From: Acidithiobacillus thiooxidans ATCC 19377
Lineage (GTDB): Bacteria; Pseudomonadota; Gammaproteobacteria; Acidithiobacillales; Acidithiobacillaceae
Length of the DNA: 64,000 bases
NCBI RefSeq assembly: GCF_009662475.1
Contig: NZ_CP045571.1
Location: 132,501-196,500, forward strand
Direction: 5' to 3'
This document shows positions 7,630 to 17,366 of this stretch, one piece after another (the stretch's first letter is position 1; every line of letters starts with the position of its first letter). The notes below the pieces were generated by a model. The model ran no database searches, was not told the origin of the DNA, and saw nothing but the letters and a program-made list of their open reading frames with translations. A program made the position numbers and the translations under genes.

Positions 7630-9923
7630 AGCATGTATTTTTTCTGGATGGTCAGGAGATTCCCTTCACCCCTGGACAGAATGTGCTGGAGGCAGCTATT
7701 GCCGCCGGAAAAGATCAGCAGATCCCCTATTTTTGTTTTCATCCCGCTTTGGGAAGTCTGGGGGCTTGTCGGCAATGTGCCGTGAAAATGTACGCCCATG
7801 ACAGCAAACACCCACCCCGGATTACCATGGCCTGCCTGCTGCCAGCCAGCGATGGTCTGCAACTGGTTACTCTGGAAGACGACGTGCATACCGAGCATCG
7901 GGAAATTATTGAGCTATTGATGACCAACCATCCGCTTGACTGTCCGGTCTGTGATGAGGGTGGACAATGCCATCTTCAGGATATGACGGTGCAGACCGGA
8001 CATAGTGTGCGCCATTACAGCGGTCCGAAGCGTACCTATCGCAATCAGGACCTCGGTCCTTTGGTGTATCAGGAAATGAATCGCTGCATTACCTGCTATC
8101 GCTGCGTGCGTTTTTATCAGGATGCTGCCCAGGGTGAAGATTTCGGAGTGTTCGGCTCCCGCAACCGGGTCAGCTTTGGACGCCTGGAAGATGGTCCGCT
8201 GGAAAGTCCATTCAGCGGGAATCTGGTCGAAGTCTGTCCGACGGGCGTATTTACGGACAAGGTTTTTCGTCATGATTATGTCAGGGTTTGGGATTTGCAG
8301 CAGGGTCCTTCGGTATGCCCTCATTGTGCAGTGGGTTGTAACACGACTCCCGGAGCGCGTCTGGGAACCTTGCGCCGCATACGAAACCGCATACGGCCGG
8401 AAATAAATGGTCACTTCCTCTGTGACCGTGGTCGCTATGCTTTTCCCTACGTGACGGCAAATTCCCGGCCCCTGCAGCCCCGCCTGAAGGGGGAACCCAG
8501 CCGTCAGGATGCCGTCTTGCGTCAGCTGGCCAGCCGTCTGGAAGAAGGACGCAGTGGCTTTCTGGGCTCCCCGCGCGAAGATCTGCAAAGTAATCTGGGT
8601 CTTTTTGCGTTGGCAGACTGCCTGCATGCGCCTTTTGCTGCGGTCACCAGTTCCTGGGCAGAAGCGCTGGCACAACAATGCCTGGCACTTCCGCAGGCGC
8701 CCAGTTTGCAGGAAGTGGCGGCTGCCGACCGCATTGTGGTCATCGGCGATCTGGACAGCATTGCCCCCATGGCGGGTTTTGCCGTACGTCAGGCATTGCG
8801 CCAGGGCGCAAGTTTGACGGTGCTGGCCAGCAGCCGGACCGAATTGGCCCAAAAAGGGGATTATCGGCCTTTACGCCCCAGTGCCTTGCGTGATCAGGTT
8901 GCCGAATTAGCGGATGATCCCTGTTTGCAGGGGGGACGGTTTCCGGTGCTGTTGGCCACCGCAGAAACCTTGGGCCCATCTGGTTTGTATGCACTGCGCA
9001 AAACCTTGGAAAAACTGCCTGCCAACGCCCGGGCCGGTGCTTTTGTCAATCGACCCAATTTGTTTGGGGCCGCTTATTTTGCGGCAGACGGTCATACCGA
9101 GCGCCTGCAGCAGGCCTTGCGGCAACGCAAAATCAATCATCTGCTTTGTCTGGGCGCTGATCCCTTGGGGGAGGACTGGGGGGCGGGTACCTGGCGAACG
9201 CTCGCTCCAGGTCTGGATGGTCTGAGCTTGCTGGACATGGTTGATTCAGAAACGGCCAGAAGCGCAGAAGCCTTGATACCCGTGGCGGCCTTTCCCGAGC
9301 GGGCCGGTTTGTTTGTGAATTATGAAGGCCGGATTCAGGCGTTTTCACCGGTTTATCGCCGCGAGGCGCAGGTACTGCACTCGGCGGTGCATGGCAGCGG
9401 CTTTCCCGAGGCGGCCGGAGGCTTGAAACACCCGCTCGGTCCGCCGCCGCCTTTGTTTTGGCTGGGTCGTCTGGCGGAAATGCTGCACTTGCACGAAGCC
9501 TGGCAAAAACGGCTGGATTTTTATTTGCATTTTCTGTGTCCTGAACGGCCAGACCCAGAGGGCCCCGGAGTTTTATTGCCAGACACTATTCGTGCCCGCT
9601 TTGAAATCGCAGCAGTTCCGGCAACCCGGAAGGTGACGCCCGAGCAATGGGAGCTCGATATTTTTCGCTGGTTTGGTGGGGAAACGCTGGCTGATACCGC
9701 AGACGAACTGCATTCTCTGGCTCCGGCCCGGGGTTTGCGGGTGCATCCGGATGTTCAGGCCGTGGCTGCTACCTTGCATGGTCCTTGCGGAGATCTGCAG
9801 TTGCCGGTTATTGCCTGCGCAGAAATGGTCCAAGGGGTCATTGCCATTGATCAGGAAGGTTTCGCCGAGCTGGGCTTATATCCTGGTGATCCCGTCGAAG
9901 TCAGCTGGGAGCAAAGCCGATGA
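7626..9923 (+). CDS. nuoG: NADH-quinone oxidoreductase subunit G
   Basis: A 765-residue iron-sulfur subunit that relays electrons through the peripheral arm. The N-terminal ferredoxin-like part has N1b ligands (LGACRQCAVK, TMACLLP), then HPLDCPVCDEGGQCHLQD and RCITCYRCVRF...CPTG for further [4Fe-4S] clusters. The motif VCPHCAVGC with a later LCDRGR indicates the optional N7 cluster known from E. coli and Thermus. The remainder resembles the molybdopterin oxidoreductase fold without cofactor. A TTG lies upstream at 7602, but ATG 7626 makes the usual 4-base ATGA overlap with nuoF. Confidence 0.96.
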   Translation: MKHVFFLDGQEIPFTPGQNVLEAAIAAGKDQQIPYFCFHPALGSLGACRQCAVKMYAHDSKHPPRITMACLLPASDGLQLVTLEDDVHTEHREIIELLMTNHPLDCPVCDEGGQCHLQDMTVQTGHSVRHYSGPKRTYRNQDLGPLVYQEMNRCITCYRCVRFYQDAAQGEDFGVFGSRNRVSFGRLEDGPLESPFSGNLVEVCPTGVFTDKVFRHDYVRVWDLQQGPSVCPHCAVGCNTTPGARLGTLRRIRNRIRPEINGHFLCDRGRYAFPYVTANSRPLQPRLKGEPSRQDAVLRQLASRLEEGRSGFLGSPREDLQSNLGLFALADCLHAPFAAVTSSWAEALAQQCLALPQAPSLQEVAAADRIVVIGDLDSIAPMAGFAVRQALRQGASLTVLASSRTELAQKGDYRPLRPSALRDQVAELADDPCLQGGRFPVLLATAETLGPSGLYALRKTLEKLPANARAGAFVNRPNLFGAAYFAADGHTERLQQALRQRKINHLLCLGADPLGEDWGAGTWRTLAPGLDGLSLLDMVDSETARSAEALIPVAAFPERAGLFVNYEGRIQAFSPVYRREAQVLHSAVHGSGFPEAAGGLKHPLGPPPPLFWLGRLAEMLHLHEAWQKRLDFYLHFLCPERPDPEGPGVLLPDTIRARFEIAAVPATRKVTPEQWELDIFRWFGGETLADTADELHSLAPARGLRVHPDVQAVAATLHGPCGDLQLPVIACAEMVQGVIAIDQEGFAELGLYPGDPVEVSWEQSR

Positions 9924-10876
9924 TGCTTTTTCTGATGGCTCTGGGCATGTTGTTTACCACCCTGATTTTGCTGGGTGTGGCGGGTTTTCTGGTTTTTGCA
10001 GAGCGGCGGGTTCTGGGTTTTCTGCAGAATCGTCTGGGCCCCAATCGCCTGGGCCCTCTGGGCGTCGGCCAGGCGCTTGCCGATGCCCTCAAGTTGATGA
10101 GCAAAGAAAATTTTGTGCCCGATTTTGCCGATCCGGTGCTTTACCGAGCGGCACCGGTTCTGGTGGCCTTCAGCGCTTTGGCCAGCTTTGCCGTGGTGCC
10201 GCTGGATCATCATTTTTCCTGGGCAGGCAACTGGAATATCGGTTTGTTGTTCATTCTGGCCATGAGTTCTCTGAACGCCTACGGAGTATTTCTGGGGGGC
10301 TGGGCTTCGGGCAACAAGTTTTCCCTGCTGGGCGCAGTCCGGGCAGTGGCCCAGTTAGTCAGCTATGAGTTACCCATGGGACTGGCCCTTTTAGGTGTGG
10401 TTTTGCTGAGTGGATCGCTGTCCCTCAACGGGATCGTCGCGGCGCAAAATCTGCCCTATATCGTCCTTCAGCCTCTGGGTTTTGTCATTTTTCTGATAGC
10501 CGGTGTGGCCGAAACCCACCGCCTTCCCTTTGATTTGCCCGAAGCAGAAAGTGAATTGGTGGCCGGATTTAATACAGAATACGGGGGGATGCGCTTTGGC
10601 TATTTCTTCCTGGGAGAGTATCTTGGCCTGACCTTGATCGCAGTGCTGACGGCATTACTTTACCTCGGCGGCTGGCATGGTCCCTGGCTACCTGGATGGA
10701 TCTGGCTGCTGATCAAGACGGCAGCGGTGATTTTCGTGTTTTTCTGGTTGCGGGCGACCTTGCCCCGACCACGTTATGACCAGTTAATGGCCTTGGGCTG
10801 GAAAGTGCTTCTGCCACTGGCCCTGTTCAATGTGCTTGCGACGGCTTTGGCGGCAGCTTTGTGGAGGCTGGCATGA
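9920..10876 (+). CDS. nuoH: NADH-quinone oxidoreductase subunit H
   Basis: A 318-residue membrane subunit with about eight helices that forms the quinone entry channel at the junction of the two arms. The family landmark ERRVLGFLQNRLGPNRLG follows helix 1, and PFDLPEAESELVAGFNTEY is the conserved cytoplasmic loop facing NuoB/D. KLMSKENFVP is also typical. It starts ATGA-coupled to nuoG (9920) and ends ATGA-coupled to nuoI. Confidence 0.97.
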   Translation: MMLFLMALGMLFTTLILLGVAGFLVFAERRVLGFLQNRLGPNRLGPLGVGQALADALKLMSKENFVPDFADPVLYRAAPVLVAFSALASFAVVPLDHHFSWAGNWNIGLLFILAMSSLNAYGVFLGGWASGNKFSLLGAVRAVAQLVSYELPMGLALLGVVLLSGSLSLNGIVAAQNLPYIVLQPLGFVIFLIAGVAETHRLPFDLPEAESELVAGFNTEYGGMRFGYFFLGEYLGLTLIAVLTALLYLGGWHGPWLPGWIWLLIKTAAVIFVFFWLRATLPRPRYDQLMALGWKVLLPLALFNVLATALAAALWRLA

Positions 10877-11403
10877 GGGTCTGGCGCAATATCTCCGAAC
10901 TGGGTGCAGGGCTGTGGACGACCTTGCGTCAGCTGGGCCGAACTTCAACCGTCAGTTATCCTGAGGAGCCTTTGAATTTGCCGCCACGCTGGCGGGGACG
11001 GCCCGTACTTACGCGTGATCCCGACGGTGATGAGCGCTGCGTTGCCTGCCAGCTTTGTTCAGCGGTATGTCCGACGCGTTGCATTGAATTGCAAGCCGGG
11101 GAGCGCCCTGACACGCGCCGCTATCCCCTGACGTTTCGCATTAATTTTTCCCGGTGCATTTATTGCGGCCTCTGTGAGGAGGCTTGTCCGACGCTGGCCA
11201 TCCAGCTCCTCGATGAATTTGCTTTCAGTAAAGAACACCACGCTGATTTTATCTACGAAAAAGAGGCGTTGCTCATTGACGGGACGGGTAAGCATCCGCA
11301 TTACAATTTTTATCGGCATTCCGGAGTGGCGCTGCAAGACAAGGATAAAGGTGAGGGCATCAACGAAAAAACGCCCGTCAATGTCCGGAGTAATCTGCCA
11401 TGA
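10873..11403 (+). CDS. nuoI: NADH-quinone oxidoreductase subunit I
   Basis: A 176-residue 8Fe ferredoxin-like subunit carrying clusters N6a and N6b between NuoG and NuoB. Both motifs are intact: CVACQLCSAVCPTRC and CIYCGLCEEACP. The N-terminal amphipathic region anchors it to the membrane. GTG 10861 is in frame, but ATG 10873 has GGAGG six bases upstream and a 4-base overlap with nuoH. The C-terminal tail after the second cluster is somewhat longer than average and charged. Confidence 0.97.
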   Translation: MRVWRNISELGAGLWTTLRQLGRTSTVSYPEEPLNLPPRWRGRPVLTRDPDGDERCVACQLCSAVCPTRCIELQAGERPDTRRYPLTFRINFSRCIYCGLCEEACPTLAIQLLDEFAFSKEHHADFIYEKEALLIDGTGKHPHYNFYRHSGVALQDKDKGEGINEKTPVNVRSNLP

Positions 11404-11893
11404 CAATTTTTCTGATCTTGCTGTTATTGTTGATTATTCTCACAACCGGAGCCGCGTTGCTGGTGGTCCGTGATCCCATGCATGGCGCGGTGAATCTGGG
11501 CGTCAGCCTGCTGGCCTTGAGCATTCTATTTCTGGTGCTGGGAGCACCCTTTGTCGCGGCTCTGGAAGTGATGTTGTATGTGGGCGCTATTCTGGTCCTT
11601 TTTCTTTTTGCCATCATGTTGTTACGCACTCCGCTGACGATCCGGGAAGAACCGCGCTGGCGCCGGGTTTTTGGTGGCCAGCGGTGCTGGTGGTTCTGCT
11701 GACGGCAGTCCTGATTCTTCTTTTCAGTCGTCGCCCGGATCTGATGGTGCTTATTCAGGAAATAGGCCCAGGCACAGTAGGGCGTGCCCTTTTTGGTCCC
11801 TATCTCTGGCTCACGGAGGCTGTGGCGCTGCTGCTCTTTGCCGTGATTGCCGCCGTGCTGGCAATTCATCGGAGGGATGATCATGACGCTTGA
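11400..11893 (+). CDS. nuoJ: NADH-quinone oxidoreductase subunit J, apparent -1 frameshift
   Basis: Membrane subunit of the proton-pumping arm. The frame from ATG 11400 (ATGA overlap with nuoI) encodes the first helices, including EVMLYVGAILVLFLFAIML, then runs into a stop at 11702. The rest of the protein continues in the -1 frame from about 11672 to 11893 (WPAVLVVLLTAVLILLF, then WLTEAVALLLFAV). The switch is at a run of five T (11668-11672); one more T, or a -1 slip on TTT, gives a continuous 164-residue NuoJ of near-normal length. Both halves are well conserved and the rest of the operon is intact, so a base-calling error in the T run is the simplest reading. A real mutation or frameshifting remain possible. 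Confidence 0.9.
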
Positions 11894-12194
11894 ACTCGCA
11901 CTGGTGATTGCCGCATTACTTTTTGTGATTGGAATGGCGTTGATCATTTTGCGCCGCAATCTCATTTTTTTGTTGCTGGGCATTGAGTTGCTCTTTAACG
12001 CTGCCATGGTCATTGCTCTGGCCGGAGGTGCCCGCTGGCATTCTGTCACCGGGCAAGTACTGGTGGTGTTCATGATGGCGCTGAGCGGTGCGGCCCTGGC
12101 TTTGACCCTGGCTTTGTTGTTGCGCGTCAAGCAGGAACTGGGCGGGGATACGGTAGATGACCTGCGGCAGCTTCGGGAGGAAGTCGATGAATGA
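11883..12194 (+). CDS. nuoK: NADH-quinone oxidoreductase subunit K
   Basis: A 103-residue antiporter-like subunit (MrpC type) with three helices. Two conserved membrane Glu are visible in the second and third helices' usual positions (LLGIELLFNAAMV for the first). ATG 11883 is chosen because GGAGG lies seven bases before it; ATG 11877 is too close to the same site. It begins before the stop of the shifted nuoJ frame (11893), which supports the -1 frame being the true end of nuoJ. It overlaps nuoL by 8 bases. Confidence 0.95.
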   Translation: MTLELALVIAALLFVIGMALIILRRNLIFLLLGIELLFNAAMVIALAGGARWHSVTGQVLVVFMMALSGAALALTLALLLRVKQELGGDTVDDLRQLREEVDE

Positions 12195-14049
12195 GTGGCT
12201 TTTTCTAATCCCTGGTTTTCCTCTGCTGGGGGCGTTGCTGAATGGCATTTTTGGGGAGCATTTTTCGCCACGGCAAATAGGTCGTATGGCCGCAACCATG
12301 CCCTTCCTGTCTACCCTGGTGGTATTTGCAGTCTGGATGACCCACGGTCGCGACCCCAATCTCCATGAACAGGTCTGGACCTGGATTTCGGTGGGTAATT
12401 TCCATGCCAATATAGGCTTTCATGTAGATCAAGTGACTTTGGTCATGATCAGTATTGCCTCCTTTGTAGGTTTTCTGATCCATCTGTTTTCCCAGCAATA
12501 TCTGAACGGCGATTACGGCGAGCGGCGCTACTATTTTTATTTGAACTTATTTGTGGGCGGAATGCTGATTCTCACCATGGCAGATAACCTGCTGCTTCTT
12601 TACCTGGGTTGGGAGACGGTCGGCTTGTGTTCTTATGCCCTGGTGGCGCACTGGTATCGCAAACAGGAAAATGCCTGGGCCGGGCGCAAGGCATTTGTGG
12701 TGACCCGCATTGGGGATACAGCCCTGGCATTGGCAATATTTATCCTGTTTGCCGAATATCACACCCTCAATTACCACACGCTGTTTGCGGCTGTGGCGGC
12801 CCGCCCCGATCTACTGGCCCTCACCATAGCGGGGATTTTGGTGTTGATTGGTGCTGTTGCCAAATCTGCGCAGTTTCCTTTACATATCTGGTTGCCTGAT
12901 TCCATGGCCGGTCCCAGTACGGTCTCCGCCCTGATTCATGCGGCTACCATGGTCACTGCTGGCGTGTATTTGTGTATTCGTCTGTACCCTATTTTTGCAG
13001 CAGTCCCCGGGATGCTCTGGGTGATCGGGTTGAGCGGGGCTTTTACCGCCCTGTATGCGGCAAGTTGCGGTATTGCTCAGGTGGACATCAAGCGGGTGCT
13101 GGCCTACTCCACCATCAGCCAACTGGGCTACATGTTTCTCGGGGTGGGCATTGGTGCTCCTTCGCTCGGCCTTTTCCATCTGCTTGTACATGCCTGTTTC
13201 AAGGCGCTGCTGTTTATGGGCGCGGGTGTGGTCATTCTCATCTACAGCGATAATCATGATATTCGCCAGATGGGCGGCCTCAAAAAGCAGCAACCCTTTT
13301 TACGCTGGACGTTTCTGGCGGGTATTTTTGCCCTGGCTGCCGTGCCCGTGATTTCGGCCTCTTTTTATAGCAAGGACGCCATTATTGCTACGGCTTTTAT
13401 CGTTCCCGGTGGTAAGCTGCTCTGGGTGCTGGCATTGCTGGGCGCAGTATTTACGGCGATTTATGCGTTTCGGCTTTATTTTCTGGTGTTTGAAGGCCCG
13501 GAAAAGCCGGGCGAGCCCTATCAGATGGGTTGGGGCATGAAAATTCCTCTGGGAATCCTGGCCGTTGCCAGTATTGGTATTGGCTGGCTGCAGTTTCCGC
13601 CGGGCTGGCCAGGCCCGAAAATCTGGTTACCCTGGCTGGCTCCAGAGTTGGGCATGCCGCCAGCCCCGTCGGGGGATGTGAATATTTTTCTGCAAGTGGC
13701 GGGTTCAGTGGCCACCCTCATTGGTATTGCCATTGCCTACAAAGCCGCACAATGGGAGCGTGAAGGTCGTGGCCTCAGTCGTATAGCCTTTCTTTTCAAT
13801 GCCTGGTTTTTCGACCGGATTTTTCTACGCATTTTTCCGCCCATCTGGTACGCATTCGCGCATATCCTGGACCGACTGATTGAGCAGGGCGGTTTTCAAC
13901 TGATGCTGCTCGGCGGGCTGAGAGACGGCTTTGGACTCGGTAGCCGCGCTCTGGAAGCGGGCGAAAATGGCCTGATCAGTCGCTATGCCAGTGGCATGAT
14001 TCTGGGTCTGGTGGTGCTGCTCTTCATCGCCTGGGGGTACTTGTTGTGA
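12187..14049 (+). CDS. nuoL: NADH-quinone oxidoreductase subunit L
   Basis: The largest proton-pumping subunit: 620 residues, 14 or more helices plus the C-terminal lateral helix. It belongs to the Mrp-antiporter-like family. Conserved parts include the Glu helix LLLYLGWETVGLCSYALV, SAQFPLHIWLPDSMAGPS and the Lys/His helices HAATMVTAGVYL and LVHACFKALLFMGAG. ATG 12187 follows GGGAGG; the frame extends upstream inside nuoK without a better site. GTGA overlap with nuoM. Confidence 0.97.
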   Translation: MNEWLFLIPGFPLLGALLNGIFGEHFSPRQIGRMAATMPFLSTLVVFAVWMTHGRDPNLHEQVWTWISVGNFHANIGFHVDQVTLVMISIASFVGFLIHLFSQQYLNGDYGERRYYFYLNLFVGGMLILTMADNLLLLYLGWETVGLCSYALVAHWYRKQENAWAGRKAFVVTRIGDTALALAIFILFAEYHTLNYHTLFAAVAARPDLLALTIAGILVLIGAVAKSAQFPLHIWLPDSMAGPSTVSALIHAATMVTAGVYLCIRLYPIFAAVPGMLWVIGLSGAFTALYAASCGIAQVDIKRVLAYSTISQLGYMFLGVGIGAPSLGLFHLLVHACFKALLFMGAGVVILIYSDNHDIRQMGGLKKQQPFLRWTFLAGIFALAAVPVISASFYSKDAIIATAFIVPGGKLLWVLALLGAVFTAIYAFRLYFLVFEGPEKPGEPYQMGWGMKIPLGILAVASIGIGWLQFPPGWPGPKIWLPWLAPELGMPPAPSGDVNIFLQVAGSVATLIGIAIAYKAAQWEREGRGLSRIAFLFNAWFFDRIFLRIFPPIWYAFAHILDRLIEQGGFQLMLLGGLRDGFGLGSRALEAGENGLISRYASGMILGLVVLLFIAWGYLL

Positions 14050-15506
14050 TCCTGGTAACGGTGTTGATTGTTCTCCCCTGGGTTGCGGCGCTGTGGCTTT
14101 CTGCGCAAAAACAAAGTGGTCAGTACTTTGCCATGAGCATCGCACTGCTCGAATTGTTGTTGGCGTTGATTCAGCGTTTTGCCCCCGGAGCCAGCGGCAC
14201 TTTAGGACATGCTCTCCATATCCCTTATCTGGGTAGTCTTTGGACCTTGCACGCTGGCCCTCTGGGCAGCACCCTGGCGCTTCTGTGCGCTTTGCTGATT
14301 CCGGTGAGTCTGGCTTTTGCCTGGCGCTTACCCGAATTCCGGGCGCTGGCGAGCGCCGTGCTGGTGATGTCCGGAGCTTTGTTCGGGATATTTTTCGCTC
14401 AGAATGTCCTGATGTTTTATATTTTTTATGAAATCCTCGCATTGGCGGGAGCTTTCATGATTTTGCGCAGCGGCCACAAAAGCCGTGCTGCTGCTTTACA
14501 GTTTTTGTTGTACACCTTCGTTGGCTCGTTACTTTTTCTGGTCGCACTGGTTGTAGTTTATGTCCTCCACGGTCAGCAGACCGGGATCTATAATTTTTCC
14601 ATTTTGCAGCTTGCTGACACCCGTATTACCGGGGGTCTCGGTATCTGGCTGTTTTTGGGTATGGTCGCCGGCCTGGCGGTCAAAATGCCACTTTTCCCTC
14701 TGCATAGTTGGGCGGGTTCTGGCTACGGCAATGCCGCGCCGGCGGGGAGTGTGTTTCTTTCGGGGGCCGCCGTGACCGCAGGTGCCTATGGCCTGATTCA
14801 TTTTGCTATCCCCATGCTTCCCCAGGCGGCACTGGAGTTTGCCCCGGTCGGCATTATTCTCGGTGCAATCGGGACCCTGTATGGGGCCTTCCTCGCCCTC
14901 AATGCTGCCAACCTTCGCCTTTTCGCAGCCTGGGCCAGTGTCAGCCACATGAACCTGGTGGCTCTCGGACTGTTTGCCCTGCAAACGCAGGCCATACATG
15001 GCAGTGTGTTTTTGTTGATTGCGCACGGCGTGGTCTCGGCAGGACTGTTCGGCGTAGTCAGCATTATGGAAAGCCGGGGTTTGACGGGAGAATGGTCAGG
15101 GCTGGGAGGCTTGTTTCGACGCGCGCCCCGTCTCGGTGCCTGGATGCTTTTTTTCTTTCTGGCAGGAATGGGGCTGCCGGGGCTGGCCAATTTTCCTGGA
15201 GAGTTTCTCAGCCTGGCAGGGGCCTTTCGGGTGTTGCCTTGGGCTGCTGGACTGGCGACCTTGGGGATCCTCGCGGGTGTGGTCTATTTTTTACGTGCCT
15301 ACGAGCGGATCATGCTGGGTCCGCTGAACGCAACCTTGCCGGATAATCTGGTGGATTTGCAGCAGAGCGAGTGGTTGCTGTTCTGGGTGCTGGGACTGCT
15401 GACCTTGTGGCTCGGCCTGGATCCCCAGATCATCCTTGCCCATCTGGGTACCCTGCTCTCCATTCATAGTGGAGATGTCATTGCCGGAGGTGGTCATGGC
15501 TTATAG
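14046..15506 (+). CDS. nuoM: NADH-quinone oxidoreductase subunit M
   Basis: A 486-residue antiporter-like proton channel with about 14 helices. The conserved Glu helix is FYIFYEILALAGAFMI. Other family segments are VKMPLFPLHSWAGSGYGNAAPAG and FAAWASVSHMNLV. The start is GTG 14046, sharing four bases (GTGA) with the nuoL stop; a GTG start coupled this way depends on ribosomes finishing nuoL. It ends 11 bases into nuoN. Confidence 0.95.
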   Translation: MILVTVLIVLPWVAALWLSAQKQSGQYFAMSIALLELLLALIQRFAPGASGTLGHALHIPYLGSLWTLHAGPLGSTLALLCALLIPVSLAFAWRLPEFRALASAVLVMSGALFGIFFAQNVLMFYIFYEILALAGAFMILRSGHKSRAAALQFLLYTFVGSLLFLVALVVVYVLHGQQTGIYNFSILQLADTRITGGLGIWLFLGMVAGLAVKMPLFPLHSWAGSGYGNAAPAGSVFLSGAAVTAGAYGLIHFAIPMLPQAALEFAPVGIILGAIGTLYGAFLALNAANLRLFAAWASVSHMNLVALGLFALQTQAIHGSVFLLIAHGVVSAGLFGVVSIMESRGLTGEWSGLGGLFRRAPRLGAWMLFFFLAGMGLPGLANFPGEFLSLAGAFRVLPWAAGLATLGILAGVVYFLRAYERIMLGPLNATLPDNLVDLQQSEWLLFWVLGLLTLWLGLDPQIILAHLGTLLSIHSGDVIAGGGHGL

Positions 15507-16824
15507 TCCAACCTTGCTGCCATTACTCATAGTTGCTGCTGCGGCACTGATTGCTTTTCTCGCAGATGCCCTGCGGCTGGGTCGACTCATGCCCTGGTTA
15601 GGCGGAATCAGCAGTATTGCTGCTGCAGCCAGTATTTTCGTCGAACATATGGCTCTGGGAGCTGATCTGTACTGGGATCTCAGCGCCACTCTTCTCGGTG
15701 TCTATTTGAGCCTGGCCATGGCGGCGGGACTGTTTTTTATTACCTTTCATCCACTTTCCCGAAAGATGACAGGCAGTTTGGTTGGGCTGTTGCTGACTAT
15801 GTTGGCAGGTAGTCTGATTTTGGTGAGTGCCCAGAATCTTCTGTTGATGTTTGTTGGTCTGGAGCTGCAGGTGTTACCTTTTTTTGCGTTGCTGGCCTGG
15901 CCTGGCAGCGGCCGCGCAGCCGTAGAATCCGCCTTTAAATATGCGGTGCTGGCCGGGCTTGCATCGGCCCAGTTTGCCATTGGAATTGCCTTGATTTATC
16001 TGGGTGATGGCAGTCTGGCAGTAATTCCGCCAATGGGTGATATGACATCCAATGTATTCGGATTGATGGGCGTGCTGGCCTTACTGGCCGCTTTGAGTTT
16101 TGAGATTGCCGCCGCGCCTTTTCATGCCTGGGTAGCAGACATTTATCAAGGCGCGCCAGCGCCATTTCTGATTTTTCTGGGTGGAGTGGCAAAAGTCGCC
16201 ATTATGGGGGCGCTGATTACCCTGGCGGCGGCAACACCAAAGCTGGAAATACCCATTGCCGTCATTGCGGCAACCAGCATTGTAGTGGGTAACGTCCTGG
16301 CTTATCGCGCCGGACATTTGCGAAGAATGTTGGGCTATTCGGCTATTGCTCATGCCGGTTACTTTCTGGCCGCCCTCGCGGTCGGCCCCTTGGGTATCAT
16401 CGCAGGCGCTATTTATGCCTTGGTGTATGGCTTGATGAACATGGGGACTTTCATGGGCCTGTCGGCGCTGCCGGAAAACAGTATTGCCATCCCCTGGGCG
16501 GCATTGCGGGAGCGCCAACCAGTACTGGCCGGGCTTCTGGGCCTGACCTTGCTCTCGCTGGCTGGAATGCCGCCCAGCATAGGTTTTTTTGCCAAATTGC
16601 TGGTCATTATCGCCGATGTGCACGACCAGGCCTATTGGTTGGCCATTCTGATTGCTCTCGGTAGCGCCTTTTCTTTTGCTTACTATCTCAGTACCTTGTG
16701 GAAACCGTCCGTGCTCAGCAACCCCGATCGTCTGCTGCATCGGCGCAGTTGGGAGACTTTTGCCGCACTGGGCATATTGATCCTGCTATTCGGCTGGTTG
16801 CTGGCGCCCTTGGGAATGGTTTGA
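15496..16824 (+). CDS. nuoN: NADH-quinone oxidoreductase subunit N
   Basis: A 442-residue antiporter-like subunit, third of the three homologous proton channels. LLLMFVGLELQVLPFFALLAW carries the membrane Glu. FEIAAAPFHAWVADIYQGAPAP and LGYSAIAHAGYFL are typical. The frame opens at 15436, but ATG 15496 has GGAGG six bases upstream. It is the last gene of the nuo operon; a promoter for rplM follows after 30 bases. Confidence 0.96.
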   Translation: MAYSPTLLPLLIVAAAALIAFLADALRLGRLMPWLGGISSIAAAASIFVEHMALGADLYWDLSATLLGVYLSLAMAAGLFFITFHPLSRKMTGSLVGLLLTMLAGSLILVSAQNLLLMFVGLELQVLPFFALLAWPGSGRAAVESAFKYAVLAGLASAQFAIGIALIYLGDGSLAVIPPMGDMTSNVFGLMGVLALLAALSFEIAAAPFHAWVADIYQGAPAPFLIFLGGVAKVAIMGALITLAAATPKLEIPIAVIAATSIVVGNVLAYRAGHLRRMLGYSAIAHAGYFLAALAVGPLGIIAGAIYALVYGLMNMGTFMGLSALPENSIAIPWAALRERQPVLAGLLGLTLLSLAGMPPSIGFFAKLLVIIADVHDQAYWLAILIALGSAFSFAYYLSTLWKPSVLSNPDRLLHRRSWETFAALGILILLFGWLLAPLGMV

Positions 16825-16856
16825 GAAGTTTGCGTCTTCACCAGCCCGTATATGCC

Positions 16857-16885
16857 TTGACATGGCCCCGTTTCATCGCTAATCT
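16857..16885 (+). promoter_or_regulatory. sigma-70 type promoter for rplM-rpsI
   Basis: Consensus -35 TTGACA (16857-16862), a 17-base spacer and -10 TAATCT (16880-16885). It is 40 bases upstream of the rplM start and downstream of the nuoN stop, so the ribosomal protein genes can be expressed independently of nuo. Confidence 0.65.
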
Positions 16886-16924
16886 CCCGCCCCTCAGTGA
16901 AAAACCCGAAGCCGGAGTTTTGTG

Positions 16925-17353
16925 ATGAAGACCTATTCTGCCAAGTCTCATGAAGTACAGGGAGACTGGTTCGTCGTAGATGCGACCGATAAAGTGCTGG
17001 GCCGTCTTTCTGTAGAGGTGGCTACCCGCCTGCGCGGTAAGCATAAGCCCGAATTTACCCCCCATGCCGACATCGGGGATCATATTATTGTGATCAACGC
17101 AGACAAGATTGCGGTGACCGGCAACAAGGCCAAAGACAAGATGTACTATCATCATACCGGCTATGTCGGCAATCTGAAGAGTGCTTCTTTTGAAAAGATG
17201 ATGGAAACGCATCCAGAGCGGATTATCGAAATTGCCGTCAAGGGAATGCTTCCAAAAAACTCCCTGGGCCGCGCTATGTACCGGAAACTCAAGGTTTATA
17301 GTGGTTCCGAGCATCCCCATTCTGCGCAACAGCCTCAGACTTTAGATATTTAA
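16925..17353 (+). CDS. rplM: 50S ribosomal protein L13
   Basis: A 142-residue large-subunit ribosomal protein of standard length. Recognisable stretches are [19 protein letters not shown] near the start, [18 protein letters not shown], and the signature [21 protein letters not shown] 16925 follows GGAG; an in-frame GTG three bases earlier is less likely. It forms the usual two-gene unit with rpsI 13 bases downstream. Confidence 0.98.
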   Translation: MKTYSAKSHEVQGDWFVVDATDKVLGRLSVEVATRLRGKHKPEFTPHADIGDHIIVINADKIAVTGNKAKDKMYYHHTGYVGNLKSASFEKMMETHPERIIEIAVKGMLPKNSLGRAMYRKLKVYSGSEHPHSAQQPQTLDI

Positions 17354-17366
17354 GGTAAGCACTATT

